Shown here: piece after piece, positions 25,549-33,224 of the stretch
Layout of the letters: each line of letters starts with the position of its first letter
Position numbering within the stretch: the first letter of the stretch is position 1
Assembly (NCBI RefSeq): GCF_000519185.1
Contig: NZ_JAFA01000009.1
Location: 248,503 to 312,502, forward strand
Direction of reading: 5' to 3'
DNA: 64,000 nt
DNA from: Paraburkholderia nodosa DSM 21604
GTDB lineage: Bacteria; Pseudomonadota; Gammaproteobacteria; Burkholderiales; Burkholderiaceae
Position numbers and translations under genes: made by a program
The notes under the pieces: generated by a model
What the model was told of the DNA's origin: nothing
Database searches by the model: none
What the model saw: only the letters and a program-made list of their open reading frames with translations

Positions 25549-26922
25549 TCATGCCTCGCTCATGCGCGCGCCGCGGTACTGCGCTGCCGCGTGCGAGGCC
25601 GGCAGGCGCGCGGCGCCGGAGAGCTTTTCGCGCAGGGTGCCCTCACGATACGCGCTTTTATACGCGCCACGTGTTTGCAGCTCGGGCACCAGCAGTTCGA
25701 CCACGTCGTCGAAGCATTCCGGCACCACCGTGCGCGAGAGATTGAAGCCATCCACGCCCGCCGTTTCGCTCCACTCGATCAACGTTTGCGCGATGCGCTC
25801 AGCCGACCCCACCCACGGCGCCTGGCGGCTGCCGAGCACCATCTGCTCGAGCAGCTTGCGGCGCGTCCATTGCGGCCCGGCGCTGCGCGTCATGGCTTCG
25901 ACGTTGGACACGATCGCCTGGCTCTTGCCCGTCTCGATGGGCTCGTCGAGGTCGTAACGCGCGAAGTCGATGCCAAGCGACGCCGCCGCGTGCGCGAGCG
26001 CCGCTTCCGAACTCACGTAGCGCCGGTACTCGTCGAACTTCTCGCGCGCTTCGCTATCCGTGCGTCCGACGATCAGCGTTGCGCCCAGAAAGACTTTCAC
26101 GTCGTCGGCCGCGCGCCCGAGCTGCACGGCCTGCGCCCGAATGTCCCCGACGATCTCCTTCACGCCTTCCATCTTCTGACCATTGATGAACACGCACTCG
26201 GCGTGCGTCGCGGCAAAACGCCTGCCGCGCGCGGACGACCCCGCCTGGTACAGCACCGGCGTGCGCTGCGGCGACGGCGCGCACAGATGCATCGCATCCA
26301 CCTTGTATTGCGGCCCGCGATGATGAATCATCCGCACGCGCGCGGGGTCGGCGTAGATGCCGCCGGCGCGGTCGTTGATAACCGCGTCGTCGTCCCAGCT
26401 CCCTTCCCAGAGCTTGTACACGAGCGCCATGTATTCGTCGGCCAGATCGTAGCGGTCGTCGTGAGCGTTCTGGCCGTCCATGCCGATGGCGCGGGCCGCG
26501 CTGTCGAGATAGCCCGTCACGATGTTCCAGCCGATGCGCCCGCCCGTGAGATGGTCGAGCGTGGACATGCGCCGCGCGAACAGAAACGGCTGCTCATACG
26601 TGAGATTGGCCGTCACGCCGAAGCCCAGATGCTGCGTCACCGCGGCCATGGCGGGAATGACGAGCGTGGGATCGTTCACGGGCACCTGCACTGCGCCGCG
26701 CAGCGCGGCGTCGGCATTGCCGCCGTAGACGTCATACACGCCGACGACATCCGCGAAAAAAATGCCGTCGAAGAGGCCCCGTTCGAGCTTCTTCGCGTAG
26801 TCGGTCCAGTACTGGAGTTCCGTATAGCGGCTCGACTGGTCGCGCGGATGCGTCCACAAGCCTTGCTGAATGTGGCCCACGCAGTTCATGTCGAAAGCGT
26901 TCAGACGGATTTCACGTGGCAT
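25549..26922 (-). CDS. FMNH2-dependent monooxygenase (NtaA/SnaA/DszA family)
   Basis: This 457-residue luciferase-like monooxygenase uses reduced FMN from the adjacent reductase. Family segments include MPREIRLNAFDMNCVGH, GLFDGIFFADVVGVYDVYGG, LTGGRIGWNIVTGYLDSAAR and DEYMALVYKLWEGSWDDDA, all typical of the NtaA-DszA branch acting on chelators, sulfones or similar compounds. The actual substrate cannot be told from sequence. It is the first gene of a three-gene operon and lies 30 bases after a perfect palindrome (26953-26966). The stop codon falls within a short tandem duplication of about 12 bases (25540-25563). Confidence 0.86.
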   Translation of the reverse strand: MPREIRLNAFDMNCVGHIQQGLWTHPRDQSSRYTELQYWTDYAKKLERGLFDGIFFADVVGVYDVYGGNADAALRGAVQVPVNDPTLVIPAMAAVTQHLGFGVTANLTYEQPFLFARRMSTLDHLTGGRIGWNIVTGYLDSAARAIGMDGQNAHDDRYDLADEYMALVYKLWEGSWDDDAVINDRAGGIYADPARVRMIHHRGPQYKVDAMHLCAPSPQRTPVLYQAGSSARGRRFAATHAECVFINGQKMEGVKEIVGDIRAQAVQLGRAADDVKVFLGATLIVGRTDSEAREKFDEYRRYVSSEAALAHAAASLGIDFARYDLDEPIETGKSQAIVSNVEAMTRSAGPQWTRRKLLEQMVLGSRQAPWVGSAERIAQTLIEWSETAGVDGFNLSRTVVPECFDDVVELLVPELQTRGAYKSAYREGTLREKLSGAARLPASHAAAQYRGARMSEA

Positions 26923-26952
26923 GTCGGCTCCTTTCCGGTGCGCTCGATGCCA

Positions 26953-26966
26953 TCTACTATAGTAGA
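26953..26966. promoter_or_regulatory. Perfect 14-bp palindrome, operator candidate for the monooxygenase operon
   Basis: TCTACTATAGTAGA is perfectly self-complementary and lies 30 bases before the monooxygenase start codon, in a locally AT-rich patch. This is a typical operator position. No intact regulator gene is adjacent; the nearest is a broken SufR-like gene at 27177-27578. Confidence 0.55.
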
Positions 26967-27176
26967 CGAACGGATACTAACGAAACCTGGGATTGATCCG
27001 GTATTGCCGCGAAGGGCTCAGACGAACGTCTCGTGCCGGGTTCACTGAATGTGATGCCACCCATCACGGATCGTCATTTGTCCCGGACGACCGGCTGGCG
27101 TATGTTTGCCGGAACGAAGCGCTGCAGTTGGCGCGTGCCGGGCTCCGGTCAATGTGGCGCAGGCAGCGTGGTGCCG

Positions 27177-27578
27177 TTATTTCCTGGCGATGCGATATTG
27201 GCAGATGAGCCGGCCTTCGCGTAGGCAGTGCTCGCTGACCGGGCGGCCAGTCGCCTCGGAAAAATACGCTGCGAGCGCTCGGCATACGCATGGCGTTTCA
27301 CGCACCGCGCCCGCTACCGGGCAGCTGTAATTGCGGAGCATGATGGCATCCCCGTCGGGGACCGCTTCCGTGTGCGCGCCGAGCGCGTCGACGATTGCCA
27401 TGGCGTCGGCAAGATTCGTCCTGAAGTCGCGTGATGCGGGCAGGCCGTTCTCGCGCGCGAGGCGGCGGCCCGTTTCCGTGAGGATTTCCTCGAGCTCACG
27501 GTCGTCGAACCGATGCTTGAGTGTGGCGAGAAGGCCGAGCCTGACGCTGTCCCACTCAAGGAGAAGTTCACATGCCAA
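27177..27578 (-). pseudogene. C-terminal remnant of a SufR/ArsR-like iron-sulfur regulator
   Basis: The 133-residue frame matches only the sensor half of COG2345/SufR-like regulators, with the cysteine pattern SCPVAGAVRETPCVC, then C about 23 residues on and C again (CLREGRLICQYRI). The helix-turn-helix half that should precede it is missing. An in-frame TGA lies just upstream of the first possible start (TTG 27578), and the divergent tautomerase gene occupies the space where the N terminus should be. I therefore call it a truncated gene. It could still be expressed as a free sensor domain, but no ribosome site is seen. Confidence 0.55.
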
Positions 27579-27964
27579 TGCTCAAATTCGACATCATCGA
27601 GGGCCGCACCGACGAACAGGTGCGTGCGCTCCTCGACGCCGCCCATGAGGCCATGGTGCAGGCCTTCGATGTACCCGCTACCGATCGCTACCAGAGCGTC
27701 TCGCAGCATCGTCCTGGCGAGCTGGTGCTGGACGACACTGGACTCGGGTACACGCGATCGAAAGACGTCATCTTGCTGACGGCGGTAAGCCGCAAGCGCA
27801 CCGAGCCGCAAAAGGTCGAGTTCTATCGCTTGCTCGTCGAAAAGCTGCAAACCCAATGCGGCATTTCGCCGGACGACGTCATCGTGTCGATCGTCGAGAA
27901 CGACGATGCGGACTGGTCCTTTGGCCGCGGGCGCGCGCAGTTCATCACCCGGGAACTGACATAA
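27572..27964 (+). CDS. Tautomerase-superfamily protein (malonate semialdehyde decarboxylase-like)
   Basis: This 130-residue protein belongs to the tautomerase superfamily, whose catalytic base is the N-terminal proline exposed after Met removal. The sequence begins MPMLKFDIIEGRTDEQVRAL, so the start codon must be 27572, and AAGGAGAAG supplies the ribosome site. The C-terminal segment IVSIVENDDADWSFGRG is typical of the MSAD-like branch. It begins at the broken end of the SufR-like gene. A role in degradation of haloacids or related compounds is possible, but nothing next to it confirms one. Confidence 0.85.
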   Translation: MPMLKFDIIEGRTDEQVRALLDAAHEAMVQAFDVPATDRYQSVSQHRPGELVLDDTGLGYTRSKDVILLTAVSRKRTEPQKVEFYRLLVEKLQTQCGISPDDVIVSIVENDDADWSFGRGRAQFITRELT

Positions 27965-28241
27965 CGTCGTGAAGTCGGCGCGACCCTGGGTCGTAGCGGG
28001 TCGTTCGTCGTAAGCACTGGGCACCGCCGGAAGCCGGGGGCCGCGTAACACTGGGGCAACAGTCGCGCCGCATGACACGGGCTAGCCACGCTAGCCCGTG
28101 TCATCTGCCCTGCGCTGGCCGCTGGCGAAGCCAGGTCTCGCAGCAGCGAGAAGCCGTTCAAAATCTCTGCGCCAAAGCGATACGCCGCAAGCAGGCCCGT
28201 ATAATCGACTCACCCCTGCCCAGCCCGCCAATCTTCCAGGC
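27965..28241. other. Intergenic region before the XRE-cupin regulator
   Basis: These 277 bases hold no credible gene. A short inverted pair, GGGCTAGC around 28079-28086 and GCTAGCCC around 28090-28097, forms a compact hairpin that may end the tautomerase transcript. The promoter of the XRE gene is presumably just before 28242. Confidence 0.4.
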
Positions 28242-28808
28242 ATGAATCGACCGCTCACCGACCCCACCTCCGCCATTTCCACGCGCGTGCGCATCGAGCG
28301 CGAATCGCGCGGCTGGTCGCTCGCGGACATGGCCGAGCGCTCGGGCGTTTCCAGGGCGATGATCAGCAAGATCGAACGCGGCGAAGCGAGCCCCACCGCT
28401 ACCGTGCTCGGCCGGCTGTCGGGCGCCTTTGGCCTGCAGCTGTCCATGCTGCTCGCGCTCGCCGAGCAAACCGGCGAGCGTTTGAGCCGCGCTGCCGATC
28501 AGCAGATCTGGCAAGACCCCGAAACCGGCTATACGCGCCGGGCCGTCTCGCCGCGCAACGGCGGCATGCTCGACCTCGTGGAGATCGCGTTGCCGGGCGG
28601 GATTCGCGTTGCGTATCCGGCGTCGGCGTTCACGTTCCAGCATCAGCAGATCTGGGTGCGCAGCGGCACGCTGGTATTCGAGGAAGGCGAACAGGTTCAC
28701 ACGCTCGAAGCCGGCGACTGCCTGCAGCTCGGGCCGCCCGCCGACTGCGCGTTCTTCAATCCGGGCAAGGACCCGTGCGTGTACATCGTGGCGCTCGTGC
28801 GCCGCTGA
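28242..28808 (+). CDS. XRE-family regulator with a C-terminal cupin domain
   Basis: This 188-residue transcription factor has an N-terminal Xre helix-turn-helix (residues about 12-66, RGWSLADMAERSGVSRAMIS, then KIERGEASPTATVLGRL) and a C-terminal cupin (EIALPGGIRVAYPASAF, then LEAGDCLQLGPP) that probably binds a small effector. Such regulators often control amino acid, polyamine or putrescine genes. The ATG at 28242 gives the standard length; the frame stays open upstream to 28098 without homology. The gene stands alone between a tautomerase and a VOC gene. Confidence 0.86.
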   Translation: MNRPLTDPTSAISTRVRIERESRGWSLADMAERSGVSRAMISKIERGEASPTATVLGRLSGAFGLQLSMLLALAEQTGERLSRAADQQIWQDPETGYTRRAVSPRNGGMLDLVEIALPGGIRVAYPASAFTFQHQQIWVRSGTLVFEEGEQVHTLEAGDCLQLGPPADCAFFNPGKDPCVYIVALVRR

Positions 28809-28989
28809 ATGCGAGTACGCGCCGCCCCGTCGACGCTCCTTCATCGTTGAACCGGCTATGGCACAAGCGTTTTGCGCACGTGGCGCGCGCTCGCCCAATG
28901 CGAGTAGCCGAATGTGAGCATTTGCTTATATTCTGAAGTCCTCAGGCGGCAATGGCACAGGGCCTCCGCCACACCATGAGAGACCGACG

Positions 28990-29397
28990 ATGCATGACGT
29001 GATTCAAGCCATGAAGCTCAATCACCTGAGCTTCCCCTCTTCCGATACCGCCGCAACTGCGGCCTTCTTCGAGCGCCACCTGGGATTCACCGTAGCGGGC
29101 ACGTGGGAGCAGTCGTATATCCTCAAGCGTCCGGGCTACGACGTGGTGATCGACCATGCAAGCGGCGACGCGCCGGCATGGCCCGGCAACTTCCACGTGG
29201 GCTTCGAACTGCCGAGCCTCGACGCCGTGCGGGACCTGTTTGAACGCTTCACGGCAGCCGGCGTCCAGATGGAAACCGGCATTTTCAACAATGGCCGCGG
29301 ATCGCGCTTTTTCTGCCGCGCGCCGGGCGGCGTGATGTTCGAAATGAATACCCGCGTGGACGCCGCTCCTGAATATCGCGGCACGTTGGACAACTGA
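28990..29397 (+). CDS. VOC-superfamily (glyoxalase/bleomycin resistance fold) protein
   Basis: This 135-residue protein shows one VOC module pair: KLNHLSFPSSDTAATAAFFE, LGFTVAG, and the C-terminal RGSRFFCRAPGGVMFEMNTR. The fold covers dioxygenases, glyoxalases and resistance proteins, and the activity cannot be told from sequence. The ATG at 28990 follows a GAGAG stretch; an ATG at 29011 is possible. It is convergent with the amidohydrolase gene with 26 bases between. Confidence 0.78.
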   Translation: MHDVIQAMKLNHLSFPSSDTAATAAFFERHLGFTVAGTWEQSYILKRPGYDVVIDHASGDAPAWPGNFHVGFELPSLDAVRDLFERFTAAGVQMETGIFNNGRGSRFFCRAPGGVMFEMNTRVDAAPEYRGTLDN

Positions 29398-29423
29398 TCA
29401 GCAAGATCGCGAAACTGGAACGA

Positions 29424-30662
29424 TCAGCCCTCCACCCGCGCCTTCACGATCTTACCTCGCTGCAGCACGTATTCGATCCGCTCGCCCTCACCGGCCACGA
29501 CGCCGATGTCGGCAAGCGGATTGCCATCGAGCACCACCACGTCGGCAAGCGCACCCGCCGCGATCACGCCCAACTCGCCCTTCATGTTCACGATCTCGGC
29601 AGCCACGGTCGTTGCCGAGCGCAGCGCCTCCAGATTGCCGAGCACTTCCGCGCGAATGCGGAACTCGCCGGTCTGGAACGCGTGCATCTCGCCGAGCAGG
29701 TCGGACCCGAACCCCATCTGCACCCCGGCCTTCGCATAGATCTCCAGCGATTCGCGCCCCTTCTGCTGCACGGAAGCCACCTTCGCCACCGAATCCGGCG
29801 GCAACCCGAACTGCGCACCGTGCGTGGCCAGCGCATCGTAGGTCACGAGCGTCGGCACGACGAACGCGCCGAACTCGCGCATCACCTGAGCCGCGGCTTC
29901 GTCCACGAGATTGCCGTGCTCGATCGTGCGCACGCCACAGCGCACCGCGCGCGCGATCGCGCGGCCCGTATAGGCGTGCGCCATCACATAGGTGTTCGCC
30001 GCTTCGGCCTCCGCCACAATCGCGCGAATTTCATCTTCGGAGTACTGCGTATTGTTGATGGGGTCCGTAGGCGAGGCAACACCTCCCGACGCCATGATCT
30101 TGATCTGCGTGGCGCCCTTCTGGATCTCCTCGCGCACAGCGAGGCGCACTGCATCCACACCATCCACCACGCGCGCGATCGCCCCCGTGCGGAAGCAGCA
30201 CGAACACGGTTCGAGCAAATCGCCGCGCGGACGAAAATCGCCATGACCGCCCGTTTGCGAGAGCGCCTTGCCCGAGGGGAAAATGCGCGGCCCGCGCACG
30301 AGGCCCGTTTCCACGGCCTGCATCAGGCTCCAGTCGGCGCCGCCCGCGTCGCGCACGCTCGTGAAGCCGCGCGAGAGCATGGCGTCGAGAATCGGCAGCG
30401 AGCGGATGGCCGCGAGGATATTGGGCTGCGTGGCGTTCGCGCCGAGGTTCGCATTCGAGGCCAGCACGTGCACGTGGCAGTCGATAAAGCCCGGCATGAC
30501 GGTCTTGCCGCGCACGTTGACCACGTTCGCGTTCGGCAGGTCGATGGGACGATCGGTCACCTCCACGATGCGCTCGTCTTCAATCACGACGTGGTGATGT
30601 TCGAGCAGCACGCCGCGTTCGAGGTCGAGTACGTTGCCGCCTTTGAGAACAGTGATGGTCAT
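29424..30662 (-). CDS. Metal-dependent amidohydrolase (imidazolonepropionase/prolidase-like)
   Basis: This 412-residue cytosolic hydrolase has the amidohydrolase metal site: the HxH pair in FIDCHVHVLA, the bridging lysine in IKIMASGGVA, metal histidines in VMAHAYTG and TIEHGNL, and the catalytic Asp in MGFGSDLLG. The Gly-rich SQTGGHGDFRP loop is typical of the Sgx9260/Xaa-Pro dipeptidase branch. It is 24 bases downstream of an MHS-type transporter, which suggests that the imported compound, an amide or N-acyl amino acid for example, is its substrate. Confidence 0.84.
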   Translation of the reverse strand: MTITVLKGGNVLDLERGVLLEHHHVVIEDERIVEVTDRPIDLPNANVVNVRGKTVMPGFIDCHVHVLASNANLGANATQPNILAAIRSLPILDAMLSRGFTSVRDAGGADWSLMQAVETGLVRGPRIFPSGKALSQTGGHGDFRPRGDLLEPCSCCFRTGAIARVVDGVDAVRLAVREEIQKGATQIKIMASGGVASPTDPINNTQYSEDEIRAIVAEAEAANTYVMAHAYTGRAIARAVRCGVRTIEHGNLVDEAAAQVMREFGAFVVPTLVTYDALATHGAQFGLPPDSVAKVASVQQKGRESLEIYAKAGVQMGFGSDLLGEMHAFQTGEFRIRAEVLGNLEALRSATTVAAEIVNMKGELGVIAAGALADVVVLDGNPLADIGVVAGEGERIEYVLQRGKIVKARVEG

Positions 30663-30686
30663 TGTCTGGATTCCTGATAGAGTCGT

Positions 30687-31994
30687 TCAGTTCGCGCGCC
30701 GCGTGTCCTTCACGAAGAAGGTGCCGACCAGGCTGATTGCGGCCGCGACGATCACATAGAGCGCGGGCGCCATGTTGCTGCCGGTACGCGCGATGAGCCA
30801 CGTGATCAGGAACGGCGCGAAGCCGCCGAAGATCGTGACCGCGAAGTTGTAGGCCACCGAAAGGCCGGTCGAGAGCACCCTGGTCGGGAACAGCTCCGAG
30901 AAGGCGGCGAGAATCGGTCCCGTGTAGGCGGCGATCAGCACGCCGAACACGGCCTGAAACACGATGAGCGAGGCGAAGCCGGGAGCGCGGTTGATCCACG
31001 CGAACATGGGCCAGGCCAGCACGAGAATCAGGAACGCGGCGCCGCTCAGGAACACGCGGCGGCCCCACGCATCCGCCAGCTTGCCCACGATCGGCGAGCC
31101 GCACATGATCATCAGGCCGCCCACCATGCCCGCGGAAAAGCCCGTCGATTGCGGCAGATGCAGCGTGCGCACCGAATAGGTCGGCATGTAGAACAGCAGC
31201 ACGTAAGTGCAGACCGTCCAGAGAATGACCATCGAGAAGCTCGCGAAGGTCTCGCGCGGGTAGCGCTCGAACACTTCCTTGAGGGGCGAGTTGTCTTTGG
31301 CTTGCGCTTCCACGGCGCTGAATGCCGGCGTTTCGTCGATCTGGCTGCGGATGTAGTAGCCCACCGGGCCCACGAGAATGCCGATCAGAAACGGCAGCCG
31401 CCAGCCCCAGCTATGCAGCGCTTGCGCATCGAGCGACGCCGTGACGAACGTGCCCGTGGCTGCGCCCAGCAGCACCGCGAAGCCGATGCTCGACTGGATC
31501 CAGCTCGAATAGTAGGCGCGCTTGCCCGGCGGCGCGTACTCGGTGAGGAACGCGGTGGCCCCGCCCATCTCGCCGCCCGCCGAGAAGCCCTGCAGCAGGC
31601 GCGCGAGCACGATCAGCAACGGCGCGGCAAGGCCCGCTTGCTCGTAGGTAGGCGCGAGCCCGATGAGCGCGGTGCCGAAGGCCATCAGCAGGATGGTGAG
31701 CGAGAGCGCTGCCTTGCGGCCCACCTTGTCGGCGTAAATGCCGAGCACGATGCCGCCCACGGGCCGCATGAAAAACCCCACGCCGAAGGTCGCCACGGTG
31801 AGCAGCAAGGAGGTCAGTTCGTTGCCGGTCGGAAAGAACAGCTTCGCGATGATCACGGCGAAGAAGCTGTACACCGTGAAGTCGAACCATTCGAGGCCGT
31901 TGCCCAATACCGTCGCAATGATCGCGCGGCGGCGCTGCTGCGCGGTCGTCGCGACAGCTTCATGCGCGACGCGAGGTGAAAGCGTTCCTTGCAT
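30687..31994 (-). CDS. MFS transporter of the metabolite:H+ symporter (MHS) family
   Basis: This 435-residue carrier has about twelve membrane spans. MHS features include NGLEWFDFTVYSFFAVIIAK at the first span, [34 protein letters not shown] and GKRAYYSSWIQ. Relatives carry dicarboxylates, shikimate, proline-betaine or other small acids. It is directly upstream of the amidohydrolase and downstream of a LysR gene on the same strand, suggesting a small uptake-and-hydrolysis unit. Confidence 0.84.
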   Translation of the reverse strand: MQGTLSPRVAHEAVATTAQQRRRAIIATVLGNGLEWFDFTVYSFFAVIIAKLFFPTGNELTSLLLTVATFGVGFFMRPVGGIVLGIYADKVGRKAALSLTILLMAFGTALIGLAPTYEQAGLAAPLLIVLARLLQGFSAGGEMGGATAFLTEYAPPGKRAYYSSWIQSSIGFAVLLGAATGTFVTASLDAQALHSWGWRLPFLIGILVGPVGYYIRSQIDETPAFSAVEAQAKDNSPLKEVFERYPRETFASFSMVILWTVCTYVLLFYMPTYSVRTLHLPQSTGFSAGMVGGLMIMCGSPIVGKLADAWGRRVFLSGAAFLILVLAWPMFAWINRAPGFASLIVFQAVFGVLIAAYTGPILAAFSELFPTRVLSTGLSVAYNFAVTIFGGFAPFLITWLIARTGSNMAPALYVIVAAAISLVGTFFVKDTRRAN

Positions 31995-32162
31995 GGTCTC
32001 TTCCTTGTCAGATTAGTCGTCGCTGCGCGCCAACGACTACGCGCCCGGAGCTGCCTTACATGCTCCTCATGCTAATGACAGCCCGATTAATTTCTGAAAC
32101 GAAAGATTCGCATGCATGCATGCGCTGAGCGCATGCGAGGCGCCCAAGCGCCGCTTAGTCCG

Positions 32163-33071
32163 TCACGCCGCCGTCTGCGTCTCCGCCTGCTCGAACAGCC
32201 AGCGCGTGAACAAACGCGCCGCCTGGTTCTGCGCGCGGTCGTTGGGCGAGATCACGTAGTAGCCGCCGCCATGGCTCGCCGAGCATTCGCCCACGCGCAC
32301 GAGCAACCCATCTTCGATGCATGCGTCGATCATGTAGCGCCAGCCGAGCGCCACGCCCTGGCCGAGTATGGCGAGCTGCACGAGCTGCGGATAGTGGTTG
32401 ATCGTGATGCCCTGCGGGGTCTTCGGCATCGTCACGCCGTTCAGGTCGAACCATTCGGGCCACGACATCCACTGGCGCTGGCCGTCTTCGAGAAGCAGCA
32501 ACGTTTCGCCCGCCAGATCCGCAGGCGCGAGCGCGCGTCCCGCGAGATAGCCGGGCGAGCACACAGGAAACACCTCTTCGTTGAAGAGGCGGCGCGCGGT
32601 GAAATGCGCGGGCGCCTGCTGGCGCACGTAATACACGCCAACGTCGAACTCCGCGGGCGACATCGTGGCGAGCCCGTCACGCACGATCAGGCGCAGTTTG
32701 ATGTTCGGATACGCCGCGCGGAGTGCCGGCAGGCGCGGCGTGAGCCAGAGCACCGCCACGCCCGACGAGCACGCAATGGTCAGTTCGAGTTCGCCGTAGT
32801 GCTTCATTACGTCGAAGGTGGCTTCGGCACATTGTGTGAGGAGCCGTTGCACCTGCCCCGCATATTGTTCGCCCGCTATCGTGAGGCGCAACGAGCGGTG
32901 CTCGCGCACGAACAGCGAGCGGCCGAGAAACTCTTCGAGTTGCTGGATCTGGCGGCTGATCGCGCTTTGCGTGAGGTGCAGTTCGGCGGCCGCGCGCGTG
33001 AAGCTGCCGTGACGCACGGCGGCTTCGAACGCGACGAGGCAGGGCAGCGGAGGCAGAGGCGTGATGCGCAT
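32163..33071 (-). CDS. LysR-family transcriptional regulator (GcvA-like)
   Basis: This 302-residue protein starts MRITPLPPLPCLVAFEAAVR and has the LysR helix-turn-helix (ELHLTQSAISRQIQQLEEFL) followed by a substrate-binding domain (LELTIACSSGVAVLWLTPRL). The much longer open frame to 33809 is antisense to the P-type ATPase and is not part of the gene. It is divergent from the ATPase (153 bases) and lies 168 bases upstream of the MHS/amidohydrolase pair on its own strand, so that pair is the likelier target. Confidence 0.85.
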   Translation of the reverse strand: MRITPLPPLPCLVAFEAAVRHGSFTRAAAELHLTQSAISRQIQQLEEFLGRSLFVREHRSLRLTIAGEQYAGQVQRLLTQCAEATFDVMKHYGELELTIACSSGVAVLWLTPRLPALRAAYPNIKLRLIVRDGLATMSPAEFDVGVYYVRQQAPAHFTARRLFNEEVFPVCSPGYLAGRALAPADLAGETLLLLEDGQRQWMSWPEWFDLNGVTMPKTPQGITINHYPQLVQLAILGQGVALGWRYMIDACIEDGLLVRVGECSASHGGGYYVISPNDRAQNQAARLFTRWLFEQAETQTAA

Positions 33072-33224
33072 GGAATGACTCGGGCGGGTCGTGGCAGGGA
33101 GATGTTGCCATACATCCCACAGCGGCAGCCTCGAACAAAAACTTCGCGTGCACCAGGTTGCGCGTGCCTGCTGCGAAAAAAACTTACTATTGCGTTGAAT
33201 CTCTGCGCAACCAAGGGGGCGAAG

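Noticed and set aside
25540-25563. Tandem 12-base duplication as a functional element
   Set aside because: It is a simple slippage duplication at the stop codon of the monooxygenase gene; the copies are only two and short.
32112-33224. N-terminal extension of the P-type ATPase frame
   Set aside because: It is antisense to the LysR gene and carries no membrane or domain signal; AGGGGG precedes the ATG at 33225.
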